Under the pieces are notes generated by a model. The model ran no database searches. It was not told the origin of the DNA and saw nothing but the letters and a program-made list of their open reading frames with translations. Positions 45,985-58,337 of a stretch of 64,000 nucleotides of DNA are shown piece by piece (within the stretch, counting starts at the first letter, position 1; each line of letters begins with the position of its first letter). The translations under genes were made by a program, and so were the position numbers. The stretch comes from Blumeriella jaapii (Eukaryota; Ascomycota; Leotiomycetes; Helotiales; Drepanopezizaceae). Where the stretch lies: contig VWND01000069.1 in NCBI GenBank assembly GCA_009599575.1, forward strand, positions 992,001 to 1,056,000. Direction: 5' to 3'.

Positions 45985-48075
45985 AAATATTAATCGTAAA
46001 ATAAGCGTTCGTAAAATCAAAAAACAGACTAATAATAGCTCGGCTTTATAGCTTAATTTTACAGCTTGCGGTATTCGTATTTACTGATAAAATACCAGCC
46101 TATTTTTTAATAAAACTTTATAAATCTATTTATTTTTAAAAATTAATATTAAAACTTATATAATTTCTTTTATTTTATACAATTCGATTGATTATTAATC
46201 GTAATGCAAACGTTCTACGAATTGACGCACGGACCAAAAATAGCTTCGCTCCAAAGCCCAATTCTACAGCCTGCGGTATTCGTATTTACTAGTAAAACAC
46301 CAGTCCATTTCTTAATAGAATCGTCTATATATTTTTATATTTGGGTTATTAATATTAAAACTTATTTAATTCTTTTTATTTTGTACAATTCGATTTATTA
46401 TTAATCGCAATGCAAACGTTCTACGAATTAAAGCACGGACCAAAAATAACTTGGCTCCAAAGCCTAATTCTACAGCCTGCGGTATTCGTATTTACTAGTA
46501 AAACACCAGCCCATTTCTTAATAAAATCGTCTAATTTTTTTATATTTGGGTTATTAATATTAAAACTTATTTAATTCTTTTTATTTTGTACAATTCGATC
46601 TATTACTAATCGCAATGCAAACGTTCTACGAATTAAAGCACGGACCAAAAATAACTTGGCTCCAAAACCTAATTCTACAGCCTGCGGTATTCGTATTTAC
46701 TAGTAAAACACCAGCCCATTTCTTAATAAAATCGTTTAATTTTTTTTTATATTTGGGTTATTAATATTAAAACTTATTTAATTCTTTTTATTTTGTACAA
46801 TTCGATTTATTATTAATCGCAATGCAAACGTTCTACGAATTAACGCACGGACCAAAAATAACTTGGCTCCAAAGCCTAATTCTACAGCCTGCGGTATTCG
46901 TATTTACTAATAAAACACCAGCCCATTTCTTAATAAAATCGTTTAATTCTTTTTATATTTGGATTATTAATATTAAAACTTATTTAATTTTTTTTATTTT
47001 GTACAATTCGATCTATTACTAATCGCAATGCAAACGTTCTACGAATTAAAGCACGGACCAAAAATAACTTGGCTCCAAAGCCTAATTCTACAGCCTGCGG
47101 TATTCGTATTTACTAGTAAAATACCAGCCCATTTCTTAATAGAATCGTCTAATTTTTTTATATTTGGGTTATTAATATTAAAACTTATTTAATTCTTTTT
47201 ATTTTGTACAATTCGATCTATTACTAATCGCAATGCAAACGTTCTACGAATTAAAGCACGGACCAAAAATAACTTGGCTCCAAAGCCTAATTCTACAGCC
47301 TGCGGTATTCGTATTTACTAGTAAAACACCAGCCCATTTCTTAATAGAATCGTCTAATTTTTTTATATTTGGGTTATTAATATTAAAACTTATTTAATCC
47401 TTTTTATTTTGTACAATTCGATCTATTACTAATCGCAATGCAAACGTTTTACGAACTGACGCACGGACCAAAAATAATTTGGCTCCAAAGCCTAATTCTA
47501 CAGCCTGCGGTATTCGTATTTACTAGTAAAACACCAGCCCATTTCTTAATAAAATCGTTCAATTCTTTTTATATTTGGGTTATTAATATTAAAACTTATT
47601 TAATTCTTTTTATTTCATATAATTCGATTTATTATTAATCGCAATGCAAGCGTTTTACGAACTGACGCACGGACCAAAAATAGCTTGGCTCCAAAGCCTA
47701 ATTCTACAGCCTGCGGTATTCGTATTTACTAGTAAAACACCAGCCCATTTCTTAATAAAATCGTTCAATTTTTTTTATATTTGGGTTATTAATATTAAAA
47801 CTTATTTAATTTTTTTTATTTTATAAAATTCGATTTATTATTAATCGCAATGCAAGCGTTTTACGAACTGACGCACGGACCAAAAATAGCTTGGCTCCAA
47901 AGCCTAATGCTACAGCCTGCGGTATTCGTATTTACTAGTAAAATACCAGCCCATTTCTTAATAAAATCGTATAATTCTTTTTATATTTGAATTATTAATA
48001 TTAAAACTTATTTAATTTTTTTATTTTATACAATTCGATTTATTATTAATCGCAATGCAAACGTTCAGAAAATCG
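45985..48075 (+). repeat. Tandem array of ~206-bp units (block 1)
   Basis: A diverged first unit, nine full units and a partial tail; the ATGCAAACGTT-type anchor lies at 46204, 46410, 46615, 46822, 47028, 47233, 47438, 47644, 47850 and 48055 (spacing 205-207). Units keep many CpA dinucleotides (CCAGCCC, CCAAAGCC) and differ by few bases. Some units are open for 66 codons (MQTFYELTHGP...), others shift frame at a poly-T of variable length, so protein coding is doubtful. Confidence 0.92.
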
Positions 48076-48454
48076 TGCACGGTCGCAAAATTTAACTTTC
48101 GCTTAAACTTATATTCGCTTAATCCTATACACGCACAAAATAAACTTTAAAAAATTATATATTTTATATAATTTAATCGATCGTATGCTTTCGGAACAAA
48201 AGTCCTAAAACACTTATAGTATAGTGGTTGATAGTTTCTGTAGATTCAATTCCTTCGTTACCCTATTAAAAACCCGTAAAGCCACGGGAAAAGGGTTGCC
48301 AGGCGTTCTGCTTTAATACTCCGCCACTCTACTTATAAAATCTAATTGCATACAAATTCTATAGCTCCGGCCCGTGAATTGTCCCACGGGGTTTTGTATA
48401 TATGGTAAATAAATATGAGTCGGTGTATCAATCTGCCCTTTGCTGTAAGTGTCT
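48076..48454 (+). other. Unique segment with Pol III-like boxes and two hairpins (block 1)
   Basis: An A-box-like TAGTATAGTGG (48217-48227) and a B-box-like GATTCAATTCC (48243-48253) are only 15 nt apart, too close for a complete tRNA. Two hairpins follow with the same stem letters, CCCGT/ACGGG (48273-48288) and CCCGTG/CACGGG (48371-48390). The segment is repeated at 61141-61542, where the B-box reads GGTTCAATTCC. Possibly a small RNA gene or a tRNA-derived remnant. Confidence 0.4.
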
Positions 48455-48606
48455 TTTTTGTAATTTAATTTAATTAATTAAAGTTTTCGAATAATTTATT
48501 TAATTAAAGTTTTCGAATAATTTATTTAATTAAAGTTTTCGAATAATTTATTTAATTAAAATTATCGTTGCTATAGGCTACGCGAAAACTTTAATTAATT
48601 AAAGTT
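48455..48606. repeat. 26-bp tandem repeats (block 1)
   Basis: About 3.5 copies of AATTAAAGTTTTCGAATAAT plus TTATTT, ending with an inverted partial copy (GCGAAAACTTTAATTAATTAAAGTTTTG). Repeated in block 2. Confidence 0.85.
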
Positions 48607-48635
48607 TTGAAAATTTTTCAAAACCACACACACCA

Positions 48636-48790
48636 CCCAAATTATCAAAACTCCCAAAACCCCCCCCCAAAACCCCCAAAACCACCAAAACCTCCAAAAC
48701 CTCCAAAACCCCCAAAACTACCAAAACCACCAAAACTTCCAAAACTCCCAAAACTCCCAAAACTTCAAAAACTTCAAAAAAACCCCTAAA
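48636..48790. repeat. CCNAAAAC-type minisatellite (block 1)
   Basis: About 15 imperfect 9-bp units such as CCTCCAAAA and CCCCCAAAA, strongly C/A-biased on the plus strand. One frame (48607-48789) reads (PPK)n, but the block 2 copy uses another frame, so I treat it as a repeat that may border or encode the helicase N-terminus. Confidence 0.85.
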
Positions 48791-48853
48791 AAAACTTATT
48801 TTTATTTTCTTCGAATTTCTTCGATTATACGATTTTTTTTAAAAAAATTCGAT

Positions 48854-51800
48854 ATGTCAAACATTCAAGTATTTTCCACCCTTTTGATAAACAGCGCTAA
48901 TATTCATTATTTTAGTAACTTTCGTACTACTAACGATTTAAATCCTAAACAAACGTTTCAAGATTTACCTGATTTTCAATTTTTATTTTATTATATAGAT
49001 TTTGAATTATTGCTTTGTTTATTTTGTAATTCATTTATTACTGGATTTAAACAATATATACGTAAAAACTATTTCCATTCAATTTCAAAAAACGATCGAA
49101 ATAAATTAATTAAACAAAGCTTAATTATTTATCAATCGTTAAAAATCGAATCTTTAAAAAACAGTTTAGAATTAATACGACTTTTTACATTAAAATTCGA
49201 TTTAAAACCTTTTTCAGAATTCGAAATATCGCAAAACAATTTTAAATGCGATTTTTGTTTTTTAATTTTAGCAAATCGTATAAATATCAAAAAATATATT
49301 AAAAAAATTTATACAAATAAAATCGAGATTATTATTGCAAATAATATTAGTAAATATTATTTAATTGTAATTATTCAATCATTTGAAAAAAATAAATGGT
49401 ATTTCGAAGTTAAACAAATTAATAATTCAGTAAACGAAATCGAAAATAATATTTATTTTAATAAGATTTCAAAAAATTTACTATTTGATTTGTTAATAGC
49501 TTAAAATTTATTAATCGAAGAATTAAATTTGAAAAAATCTTTATTCTACGAAAATTTAAATTCGTCTAAAATAAATCTTAGCGATAATTTAACTAATTTT
49601 CAAACAAAAACTCGATATGCTGAATTTATTCAAAATTATAAGCCGCAAAAATTATACGATTTATATGAATTATATAATTAAAATAAAAACGACGAATTAA
49701 TTAAATTTATAATCGATAATATTTAAGAAATTCTTTATTTAAATTTAAATAAAATTACTTGGATAAATAAAAGTTATTTAAATATTTTAAATAGTTTTAA
49801 GCCTAATAAAATAGGTAATAAAAAATTTAAAATATTACTTACATCGAAATCTCGCGTCGATTATTCTGCTTTTTTTAATAATTTTATTACTTTTTTCTTT
49901 CGTAGTTATAATTTAAAATTATATAAAACTAGTAAACCGATTTTTAAAATCGATACAAAACTAAAAGAAAAAATTAACGATTTATTATTACAAGCGATTA
50001 ATTATATAAACGATCCAAAAATTAAAGTTTTATCGAAAGATTTCACAAAAACTATTAATCGAAATATAAATAAAGCTTATAATAATCGAATTTTAATCGA
50101 CGATTTATCGAATAATAATTCTGAAATTAAATTCGATAATTTTATAAGCAATAAATCTATATTATCGGATAATAGCAATTTAAATAATATTAGTAATAAT
50201 AGCAATACTTCGAATAATTCTTAATCTTTTGAAAGATTATCAAACGTAAATACAAAGCAAAATTCTTATATTTCATTTTTAAAAAAATATAAAAATTCTA
50301 AAACTGATCGTAATCCTTTATTAATCGAATTTCAAAAATTATTAAATAATATTATTTTTGAAATTTTAATTCAAAAACAAGATTTAAATATATTCGAAAG
50401 TCTTATTAACGCTTATTTTGCAATTAAAAGTTTAAAATCTAATTTTATTTTACGAAATACTCTAGATTTATCTGGTTATTATTTTAAATTTATATATTAC
50501 TCGCAATTAATATTTTTAAATAAAGCTATAAATATTTTTGTTTGTAATTTTCAAAGTAATTTAAATGATATTTTAATTAAATTAATAAATAATTTTTTTA
50601 AAAATAATTCGAATACTGCATTAAGCGAATTGCTATTACACCGATCGTTTTGTTTTATTGTAAATAAAAATCTTTCAAGCAATAGCAATGTTACAATTTA
50701 TAATTTGACTGAAAATACAGTTAGTTATAAAAACGTTGTTTTAAGTATTAACAATTTGCGATTTGTATTTAAAAAATTAATTTTAAAAACCGAGCAAATA
50801 TTAAAAAACGATTTTCTTTTTAATATTTCAGAAAGCGAATATAATTATATTACGTTAAATGATTTTGCAAAATACGAAAATCGTAATAATACGACGCCTT
50901 TTTTATCTTTTAAAAATTTACATTCTAATAAAAAAGCAAACGATAAATAATTATTTAATAAAATTATTAAATCGTTAGAATTACGAGCTCGTTTTTATAA
51001 TTTTTCGAATCAAAAATTACAAATTAAACCCCAAGCAATTAAAACTTATTTAAAATTAAATTTTAATTTAAAAAAATTATTTTTAATTAATTTTTATTTA
51101 AATTATGGTTTATCTATTCGAAAAACCGAACTTACTTCATTTAGAAATTGTAATTCGCGTAAAAATAAAAAAGAATTATTTCTTAATATTGGAAGTGGTT
51201 TATTTATTATAAATATTAGTAAATTTAAATCGCAATATTCTAGTGAAAAGCTAGCTTCGAATATAAGATATATTTCTTTAAAAATTAGTATTTTAATATT
51301 ATATTATATAGTTTTAGTAAAACCATTTATTAAAATATTAAATATTAGTATTTCGGCGAATAATAATTAATATAAAACAGTTAGTGCTTATTTTTTTTAT
51401 ATAAACAAAAGATTTTTAAAATCGGCCGATATTTTTAATTATTTAAAATCATTTTGTTTAATAAAAATTAATCAACCTTTAATTATTCAAAAATATCGTC
51501 AAATTATTATAATTATTATTAAATATTTTATAAAAAAAAATCTTAATATTAATTCTATTACATTAATTAATTCTAATAATAGTTTTACGAATAATAAGCT
51601 TTAAACGAATCAAATAAATTATTCGTTAATAATTAAAGAATTAAATTATGGCCGTAATTCGAATACTTTCGAAAATACGCGAGGCGATTTGCAATCAAAG
51701 TATTTACAATTTTGCTTTCGTTATTTTGATTTTTTCGGCTTAAATAATAAAGAAATTATTAATAATTCATTTTTAAATAATTTCGATATTATTAATAAAA

Positions 51801-53488
51801 TTAAAATTAATAAAAATAAGACTGAATCTTTGACTTTTGCATTACGTTATCAAAAGCTTTTATTAAATAATAATTCAAAAGCTAAAAAACATAATAAACA
51901 AGCGTTTTTCGAATATAATTCAATTAATAAAAAAATTAAGCTTACAAATTTGAATTATTTATCTATTATGCTTATCGGAAATAATACGTTATTATTATTA
52001 TTACGCGAATTTTTAAATAATTCTGAAATCGATTTTATTATTTCTGAACAAGAAATTTTATTAAAAAGTATTTTATTAAAAATGCTTTATATATTAGGAA
52101 TATTACTTACTAATAATGGTAAATCATTGATTTATTTATTATGCGCTGCTTTATCTAACGCCAAAATTACTATTATTATCGTACCGTTAATTGATTTAAA
52201 AAGCGATTTATTTAAACGTACAAATAAATTTAAAATTCCTGTTAATAATTACGAAAATAATCTTAAATTTAAAATTATAACTTTTATTTTTATTAAAACT
52301 TTAAAAAACGATATATTTATTAATTTATTAATAAATAAAATTAATAAAGGAAAAATTAATAAAATTATATTAAACGAGTATCATTTGCTAATAACTGCGG
52401 CTAATTATCGTTTTATAATATATTAATTCAAAAAAATTCTTAATTTAAAAGTTCAAACAGTATTTTTAACTGGTACATTATCCGTAAATCAAAAAAATCA
52501 ATTGATTAATAAATTAAATTTACAAACTTTTGCTAAAATACGAGCCGATTGTTTACGTAATAATATATTATATCGAGCTTTAAATTTTAAATCTAAAAGT
52601 ATGCAAAATAAATTTAAAAAATTCGAAAAATATTGTTTTGAATTAAAATCGAATTTTAAATCATATTTAAATAAAATAATAATATTTTGTTCTATAATTG
52701 CGCTTGTCGATAAATTATCTGAATTTTTAGATTGCGCGAAATATACGTCTAAATTATTAAAAAATAAAAAGAAATCGGTTTTAAAAAGTTTTATTACCGA
52801 TTATACAACTTTTTATAATATTTTAATTTGTATTAGCGGTTTGCAAAAAGGCTTTGATTATTCTAATATACGTGCTATTATTTATTATAAATTAGCTTTC
52901 GAATTTAACAATTTTTTACAAGGTTTTAGTCGGGCCGGCCGCGATAACAACGAAGCTATATCGATGTTTTTTTATAATTCAGGTTTTGAAAAAAAAATCG
53001 AAAACGATTCGTTAAATAAAAAATTAATTAAAAATTATTTACGCGAAATAGTCTGTCGTAAACAATTAATTTTTTTATATTTAAATAATATTATTTTAAA
53101 TCAGTATTCTAAAACTAGTGCAAATTGCGATTTTTATATAAATCGTAATAATATTTACGAAAAACAAGCGCAAATTATTAATATAATTACAAAAAAAGTC
53201 GAAAACGCAAAAAATGATTTAATTTGGGTTTTATCGCAAAGTTTTAAAAATAATAATTTTTGCACGTATTGTTATTTTATTAATACGCAAAATACTAATA
53301 ATCATTATACTCGCGATTGTATTAAATTTGCGAATCTTGATTTATTTTCACAAAATATAAAAAAAGAATTTATTCGAAATAGTTTTTTTATTTATACGAA
53401 AATAATTATTATTTTATTTGTTTATTACTTACTGTTATTTGTTATCGATTACGTCAATCTTTCGAATTTGAAAATAAATGTATATTAA
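48854..53488 (+). pseudogene. Telomere-linked RecQ-type helicase pseudogene, full length
   Basis: One frame runs 1545 codons from ATG at 48854 to the stop region at 53488; open pieces 48854-49504, 50630-50950, 51689-52426 and 52502-53488 all share that phase and only stop codons separate them. N-terminal finger CDFC-x12-Y-x4-Y (49247-49312; both Tyr are His in block 2). Helicase motifs: Walker A as TNNGKS (52109-52126), IIIVPLIDLKSDL, DEAH-like NEYH (52373-52384), and motif VI QGFSRAGRD (52919-52945) after GLQKGFDYSNIRAII. C-terminal C-x2-C-x10-H-x4-C (53261-53320). RecQ-type helicases of this kind are known at fungal chromosome ends. Walker A and DEAH are damaged, so the protein is dead. Confidence 0.85.
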
Positions 53489-53794
53489 TAAATTTTGTTT
53501 ATCAAATAATAAGTTTATTATTTAAACGAAATGAATTATGGCCTAAAAACCAAAATTCCGATTATTATCAAAATCTATTTAATAATAAATCTATTTCGAA
53601 TATAAATAGTTTTATAAAAAGTTTTACTAAACAGGTTTATATTACGAAATTAAATACTAAATCTATTTTAGATCTTAAATATATATTTATTAACTTAACA
53701 GATAAAATATCTTAGATTAAATTTTTATTTTTTTTACAAATTAAATTATTAATATTTTATCTGTCTGAAATTTATTAAAACATTTGATATAAAA
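53489..53794. other. AT-rich sequence after the helicase
   Basis: No gene. The last part (about 53725-53790) is repeated at 53970-54050, flanking the two halves of the microsatellite. Confidence 0.5.
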
Positions 53795-54320
53795 AAATAA
53801 AATAGAAATAGAAATAGAAATAAAAATAGAAATAGAAATAGAAATAGAAATTTAAATAGAAATATAAATAGAAATATAAATAGAAATATAAATAGAAATA
53901 TAAATAGAAATATAAATAGAAATATAAATATAAATAGAAATAGAAATAGAAATAGAAATAGAAATATTAAATTAAATTTCTATTTTCTTTACAAATTAAA
54001 TTATTAATATTTTATCTGTCTGAAACTTATTAAAACATTCGATATAAAAATAATTAAATAGAAATAAAAATAGTAAATATAAATATAAATATAAATAGAA
54101 ATATAAATAGAAATATAATTAAAAATATAAATAGAAATAGAAATAGAAATATAAATAGAAATATAAATAGAAATATAAATAGAAATATAAATAGAAATAT
54201 AAATAGAAATATAAATAGAAATAGAAATATAAATATAAATATAAATATAAATAGAAATATGAATAGAAATAGAAATTTAAATCTAAATATAAATATAAAC
54301 GTAAATATATTTGAAATTAT
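53795..54320. repeat. AAATAG / AAATAT microsatellite
   Basis: Hexamer-based run (GAAATA and ATAAATAGAAAT units) in two halves, 53795-53965 and 54055-54290, separated by a duplicated ~85-bp AT-rich sequence containing TTATCTGTCTGAAA. Confidence 0.9.
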
Positions 54321-54434
54321 TAATTAAATTTGAAAACGCAAATATTAATATTGTTTTTAACTTTTTATATAAAAATACAAATAAAAATTAAGCTTTTATA
54401 TATTAATATAATAATGCAATTAATTACTTCAAAT

Positions 54435-54703
54435 TGTAACGATTCACTCCGTTGCCACCTCTCGTGTCACCCCAGCAACTACGTATAGCTGCAAGCTCCC
54501 TGGTCTCTTAATGGGTCTTCCTATCAATTGTGGAAATTATTTATATATATAAAAATCTTTTTTTTTAGCAACTTCTGCTTTTTACAATTGTTAATTCTAA
54601 ATAAATATTTTTGTTACAAAACCAAAGGCTCGTTTTTTATATTATATAAACACGGCGACTAATTAATTGATTTCCCAGCCCTTCGATTGATTAAATCGTT
54701 ATA
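54435..54703 (+). repeat. B5 5' LTR, ~269 bp
   Basis: TGTAACGATTCACTCCG to TTAAATCGTTATA; single copy of the internal 27-bp unit. Confidence 0.85.
54541..54595 (+). promoter_or_regulatory. B5 LTR TATA box and candidate transcript start
   Basis: TATATATATAAAAA (54542 onward) is followed about 35 nt later by AATTGTTAAT (54586-54595), complementary apart from one RIP-type mismatch to ATTAATAATT just after the LTR (54706-54715). The position fits an RNA 5' end that could self-prime. Confidence 0.5.
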
Positions 54704-56345
54704 TTATTAATAATTTTTTTTTTACGTTAGCGACGGCGTAAATTATTTTTTTCTTCGAATTTCTCACGGATTATATTAAAATAATCGACCGGTCGTAAAA
54801 AAGCCTATTTCCGCACTTTGCGAAAAATAGCTTTTGTTTAACGATTCTTTTTTTAGCAAAGCTTTTCAGCTTCTGCTATACACCTTAACCTTCCTTTTTT
54901 TAATCAGCGAAAAAGCAGCCTTTTTCAAAAGCTTCTTTTTCTGAAAAACAATTCTTTCCCCGAAGAAAAAAAAACAAAGGAAAAAGCAGAGCGCTAACTA
55001 TTTCGCTTGCTATCTCCCAGCTTAGTATCAAAAGCGTTTAATTAAAACTTTTGCAAAATTAACTGAAAAAAGCGCAAAAGCGTAAACGACAACTTCTGGA
55101 AATTATACGACTGCGACAAACTTTTTAATCAAAGCGTTTAATAAAATTTATCGAACGTGCTTTTGCTAGCCGCGAATTTGCTGCTTTTTTTTTTTTTCGC
55201 AACGTTTTATTTCAATCAACAAACGCCGCAAACCAATTTCCACGCTTTTCGCGAATTTTTTTTAAATTTTCTTATAACGGCCAAAACTTTAGCGCGCTTT
55301 TTAAACGCTATAGTTTTCATTTATTTATTAATTTTCGATTAATTCGCATAAAACGCGTTTTGAATTTTAAATTTAAGCTAAATAATAATAAAAATTACAA
55401 AGCACGCTATTAAAAAACTAAAATTCTCGACAATTTCGAATTTTACTACGATTATTTCGCTAGCAATCGATTTCGCAAAAATTATATATTCGATTAAACC
55501 GAAAGCGTAGCAAAAAAGTTTCTAACTTCGCGTATCTTAAACCGTTCCGATTTTACATTTTCCGAAAAATTAATTAAAAAAATCGCCGATTTCCTGGCCG
55601 ATTTTTTAAACGTTCAGAAGGCCGAAAACGAGTTTAAAATACTATAATAAATACGCACGACGATTTTTAGCGTTTTTATTTGCGATTTTCCATTTTCGCA
55701 GCAAACGCTTAAATACGAATTAACAAACAGCTTCGAAACGCTTTTCGCGATAAAATATTAAAGCGTTTACGAAAAAAGCTGTATTTGAAATAAGCGCGTA
55801 TAATAATTTTTAAAAATTAGCTTACCGCCGTCCGTTAAAAAAAATAAAATCAATTAGCTAAACGAATTTTATACGCGAATCGCTTTTTAATTAAATTTAT
55901 TATTTATTAAAATAGCAGGTTTTTAATTAAAGCGTACTACGAGTCAAATCGTACGTACGAAAATCGTTCAAATATTTTACAAGCTTTTTTTCAGCCTTTT
56001 GTTTTTTTTTTTTTTTTACGCCAAAACGCCTTTTTTAGCGTTTTTTCTTTTCGATCGGACCAACGATAACGCTCGTTTTTTATTTTATATCAAAAAATTC
56101 AAAAAAGCTAATTTGCACGACCTTTTACGAGCCGACCTTCGGTTTTATTCAAAAGCTTTTCCAAGCTGGTAAATATAAACGAAATCGAGCCGGCCGAAGA
56201 TTCGCTTTTTAATAATAATAATAAAAACGAAAACCCTTTTCCAAACGATTTTCAAAACGCATACGAGAAAATCGAAAGCTTTTTCGCTAATCGAAAAAAC
56301 GCTCAGGCCTAAGCAAAGCTTTTTTTTTAAACGTATTGCGCGATA

Positions 56346-56612
56346 TATAACGATCTAATCAATCGAAAGGCTAAAAAATCAATCAACTGATCGCCGAGTT
56401 CATATAATATAAAAAAACGAGCCTTTGATTTTGTAACAAAGATATTTATTTAAAATCAACAACTGCAGAAAGCAGAAGTTGCTAAAAAAAGAAAATCTTA
56501 TATATATAAATAGTTTTTACAATTAATAAGAAAATCCACCAAAAGACCAAGAAGCTTGCAATTATACGTAATTGCTGGAATGACGCGAAAGGCAAACGAA
56601 TAAATCGTTATA
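56346..56612 (-). repeat. B6 3' LTR, 267-bp form
   Basis: TATAACGATCTAATC to TAAATCGTTATA, inverted with respect to the B5 LTR. Both ends mutated. Confidence 0.85.
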
Positions 56613-58337
56613 TTATTTTTTCGTTCGAAAAAAGCGCGTCTTCGAGCTTTTATTTATTGGTACGTCGTTATCCAAATGATCGTACGAATTTAAATCTTCG
56701 AAATACGCTTTTAGCCAATTTATAAGTTTTGCAAAAGGACCGGGAAGCTTTTTATGCGCTAAATGAAAATCGCGCATTTTTAAGAAAGCGTATATAAAGT
56801 CAAACGCGGGATACTATATAAGATTTTTATTTAAACCTATTCAAAAAGCTTTGTATTAAAAAGTTTTCCGTTGTATTCGACAAGCGATTAATTTTTCGAT
56901 TTCGTATTTAAGCTTATTAATTATATTAATAAGTTTAAACGCTAAGTTAATCTGTTTTGAAAGCGCGTCGTCAGCTGTTTTACGCAGTCGATTAACGTGA
57001 AAAACTGGGTGTACGTTTATAATACTAGGAAGATTTAGCTTAAAAGCGTTGTCGAAAATTTTGGCTACAATTTTAAAAGGGCCGTTTATAAAATTATCGA
57101 GTTTGCGAAAGGGCCGGAAGGTCGGAAATGGACGTATATCGAGCTATATATAGTCGCCAACGTTAAAATCGATCGCGCGGCGAGATTTATTTGTATTTTT
57201 ATTTTGTTATAAGCTTATTAAAGGTGCGATTTGGCGAGGTTTCAAACGTCGTAATAGCGGCGAGCGTACGCACGAACTTCGTTTGCGTTTAGCTTGTGTA
57301 AAAGGTTAAAAAAAAAGAAAGTATCGAGCTTTCAGTTTTAATTAGTATAAGAAATGTAATCGTATACAATTTTAAAAAATGAAAAGCCATTTAAATTTTC
57401 GTAAAAAAAAACTATTTGAGCGAAATCTATTATTAGAAAAAATTCGTTTTAATTGTTTTAATAGAAATTTACGAAGGGTCGAAAGCGTTTTTGCAGATAT
57501 TGATTATAAATTTCGGTCTGACCGTCGGTTTTAAAATAAGCGGCTATCGAAAGCTTTAGTTGCGTATCGAATATTTTGTTTAATTCAGACCAGAAAGTAA
57601 ATTAATATTAAAAGCTACGATCGTTAATAATACTTTTCGAAAGGCTAAAATATTTGTATACGTAAAATATATATAATTTGGCGAAGCTTCGAGCGTCGAT
57701 ATTTTTGTAGCAAAAAATCGAAATAACTTGTTTGAAAAAACGATTTATTATTACGAATACGTTATCGTAACCGTGTTTGTTTTTGTTAAAATTGCAAAAG
57801 TTTATTATAATATGCTTTTAAAAATAGTCAGAAACAAAAAAAGGCTGAAAAAGGCCGAAGCGTTTATTTTTTAAAATAAAATTTTTTCGATAAGCGTGGC
57901 AATTGCGATAGTATTATTTTACGAAAGCTGTTATATTTCGCTAATAATATTAGTTCGAAAGCAATTGCGTAGTTTTGCGAGCGTTGGAATAAGCGGTGAA
58001 AATTTGGTTATGCATTTTTCGTATAAGGGCCAGATAAAAGTAATCGACGTTTGATATTATTAAGCGATCGTAATATAACAGCAGATCGCGTTTAAATATA
58101 TACGGAGTATTATTAGCGTCGTTTTTTTTCGTAGCGTTTCGTACAGCTTTTTTTCGAAAAGCTATCAGGCTGCTAGCTGTGCGATTAGCGTGAAAAAATT
58201 AATTAACGATACGAAGTGCGAAGAAAAAATCAGTTATTTTAACGATAAAAATAGCCGTTTCGAAAGCCGTGGAAAATCGAAGTTTTTTAATTAAAAAGCG
58301 GTGATCGATTTAATCGGTTCGAAAAAGAATTTGCAGG
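56346..58337 (-). mobile_element. B6 fragment: 3' LTR, chromodomain-like end and integrase
   Basis: Minus-strand 3' part of family B: LTR 56346-56612, then pol matching B1 32781 to about 34510. It breaks at the start of block 2 within GCAGGCGCT; the four bases CGCT are shared by B sequence and the block start. Integrase motifs seen in B1 remain alignable but are split by stops. Confidence 0.85.

Larger units (their letters stand above)
54435..56345 (+). mobile_element. B5 fragment: 5' LTR, leader and gag
   Basis: Plus-strand 5' part of family B, matching the reverse complement of B1 38951 to about 37015. It stops just after gag, where the LTR of B6 begins. The gag pieces show LHDLLRADLRFYSKAFPSW-like wording in phase with B1 and no long intact frame; the 55157-55342 frame is one fragment of it. 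Confidence 0.85.

Noticed and set aside
45985..48075. CRISPR-like array
   Set aside because: Units are contiguous 206-bp repeats without unique spacers, in an evidently eukaryotic context.
48211..48260. Complete tRNA gene
   Set aside because: A- and B-box-like motifs are too close; no anticodon arm or acceptor pairing can be drawn.
48607..48789. (PPK)n protein in block 1
   Set aside because: The frame comes from a 9-bp minisatellite and is not kept in block 2, where the phase differs.
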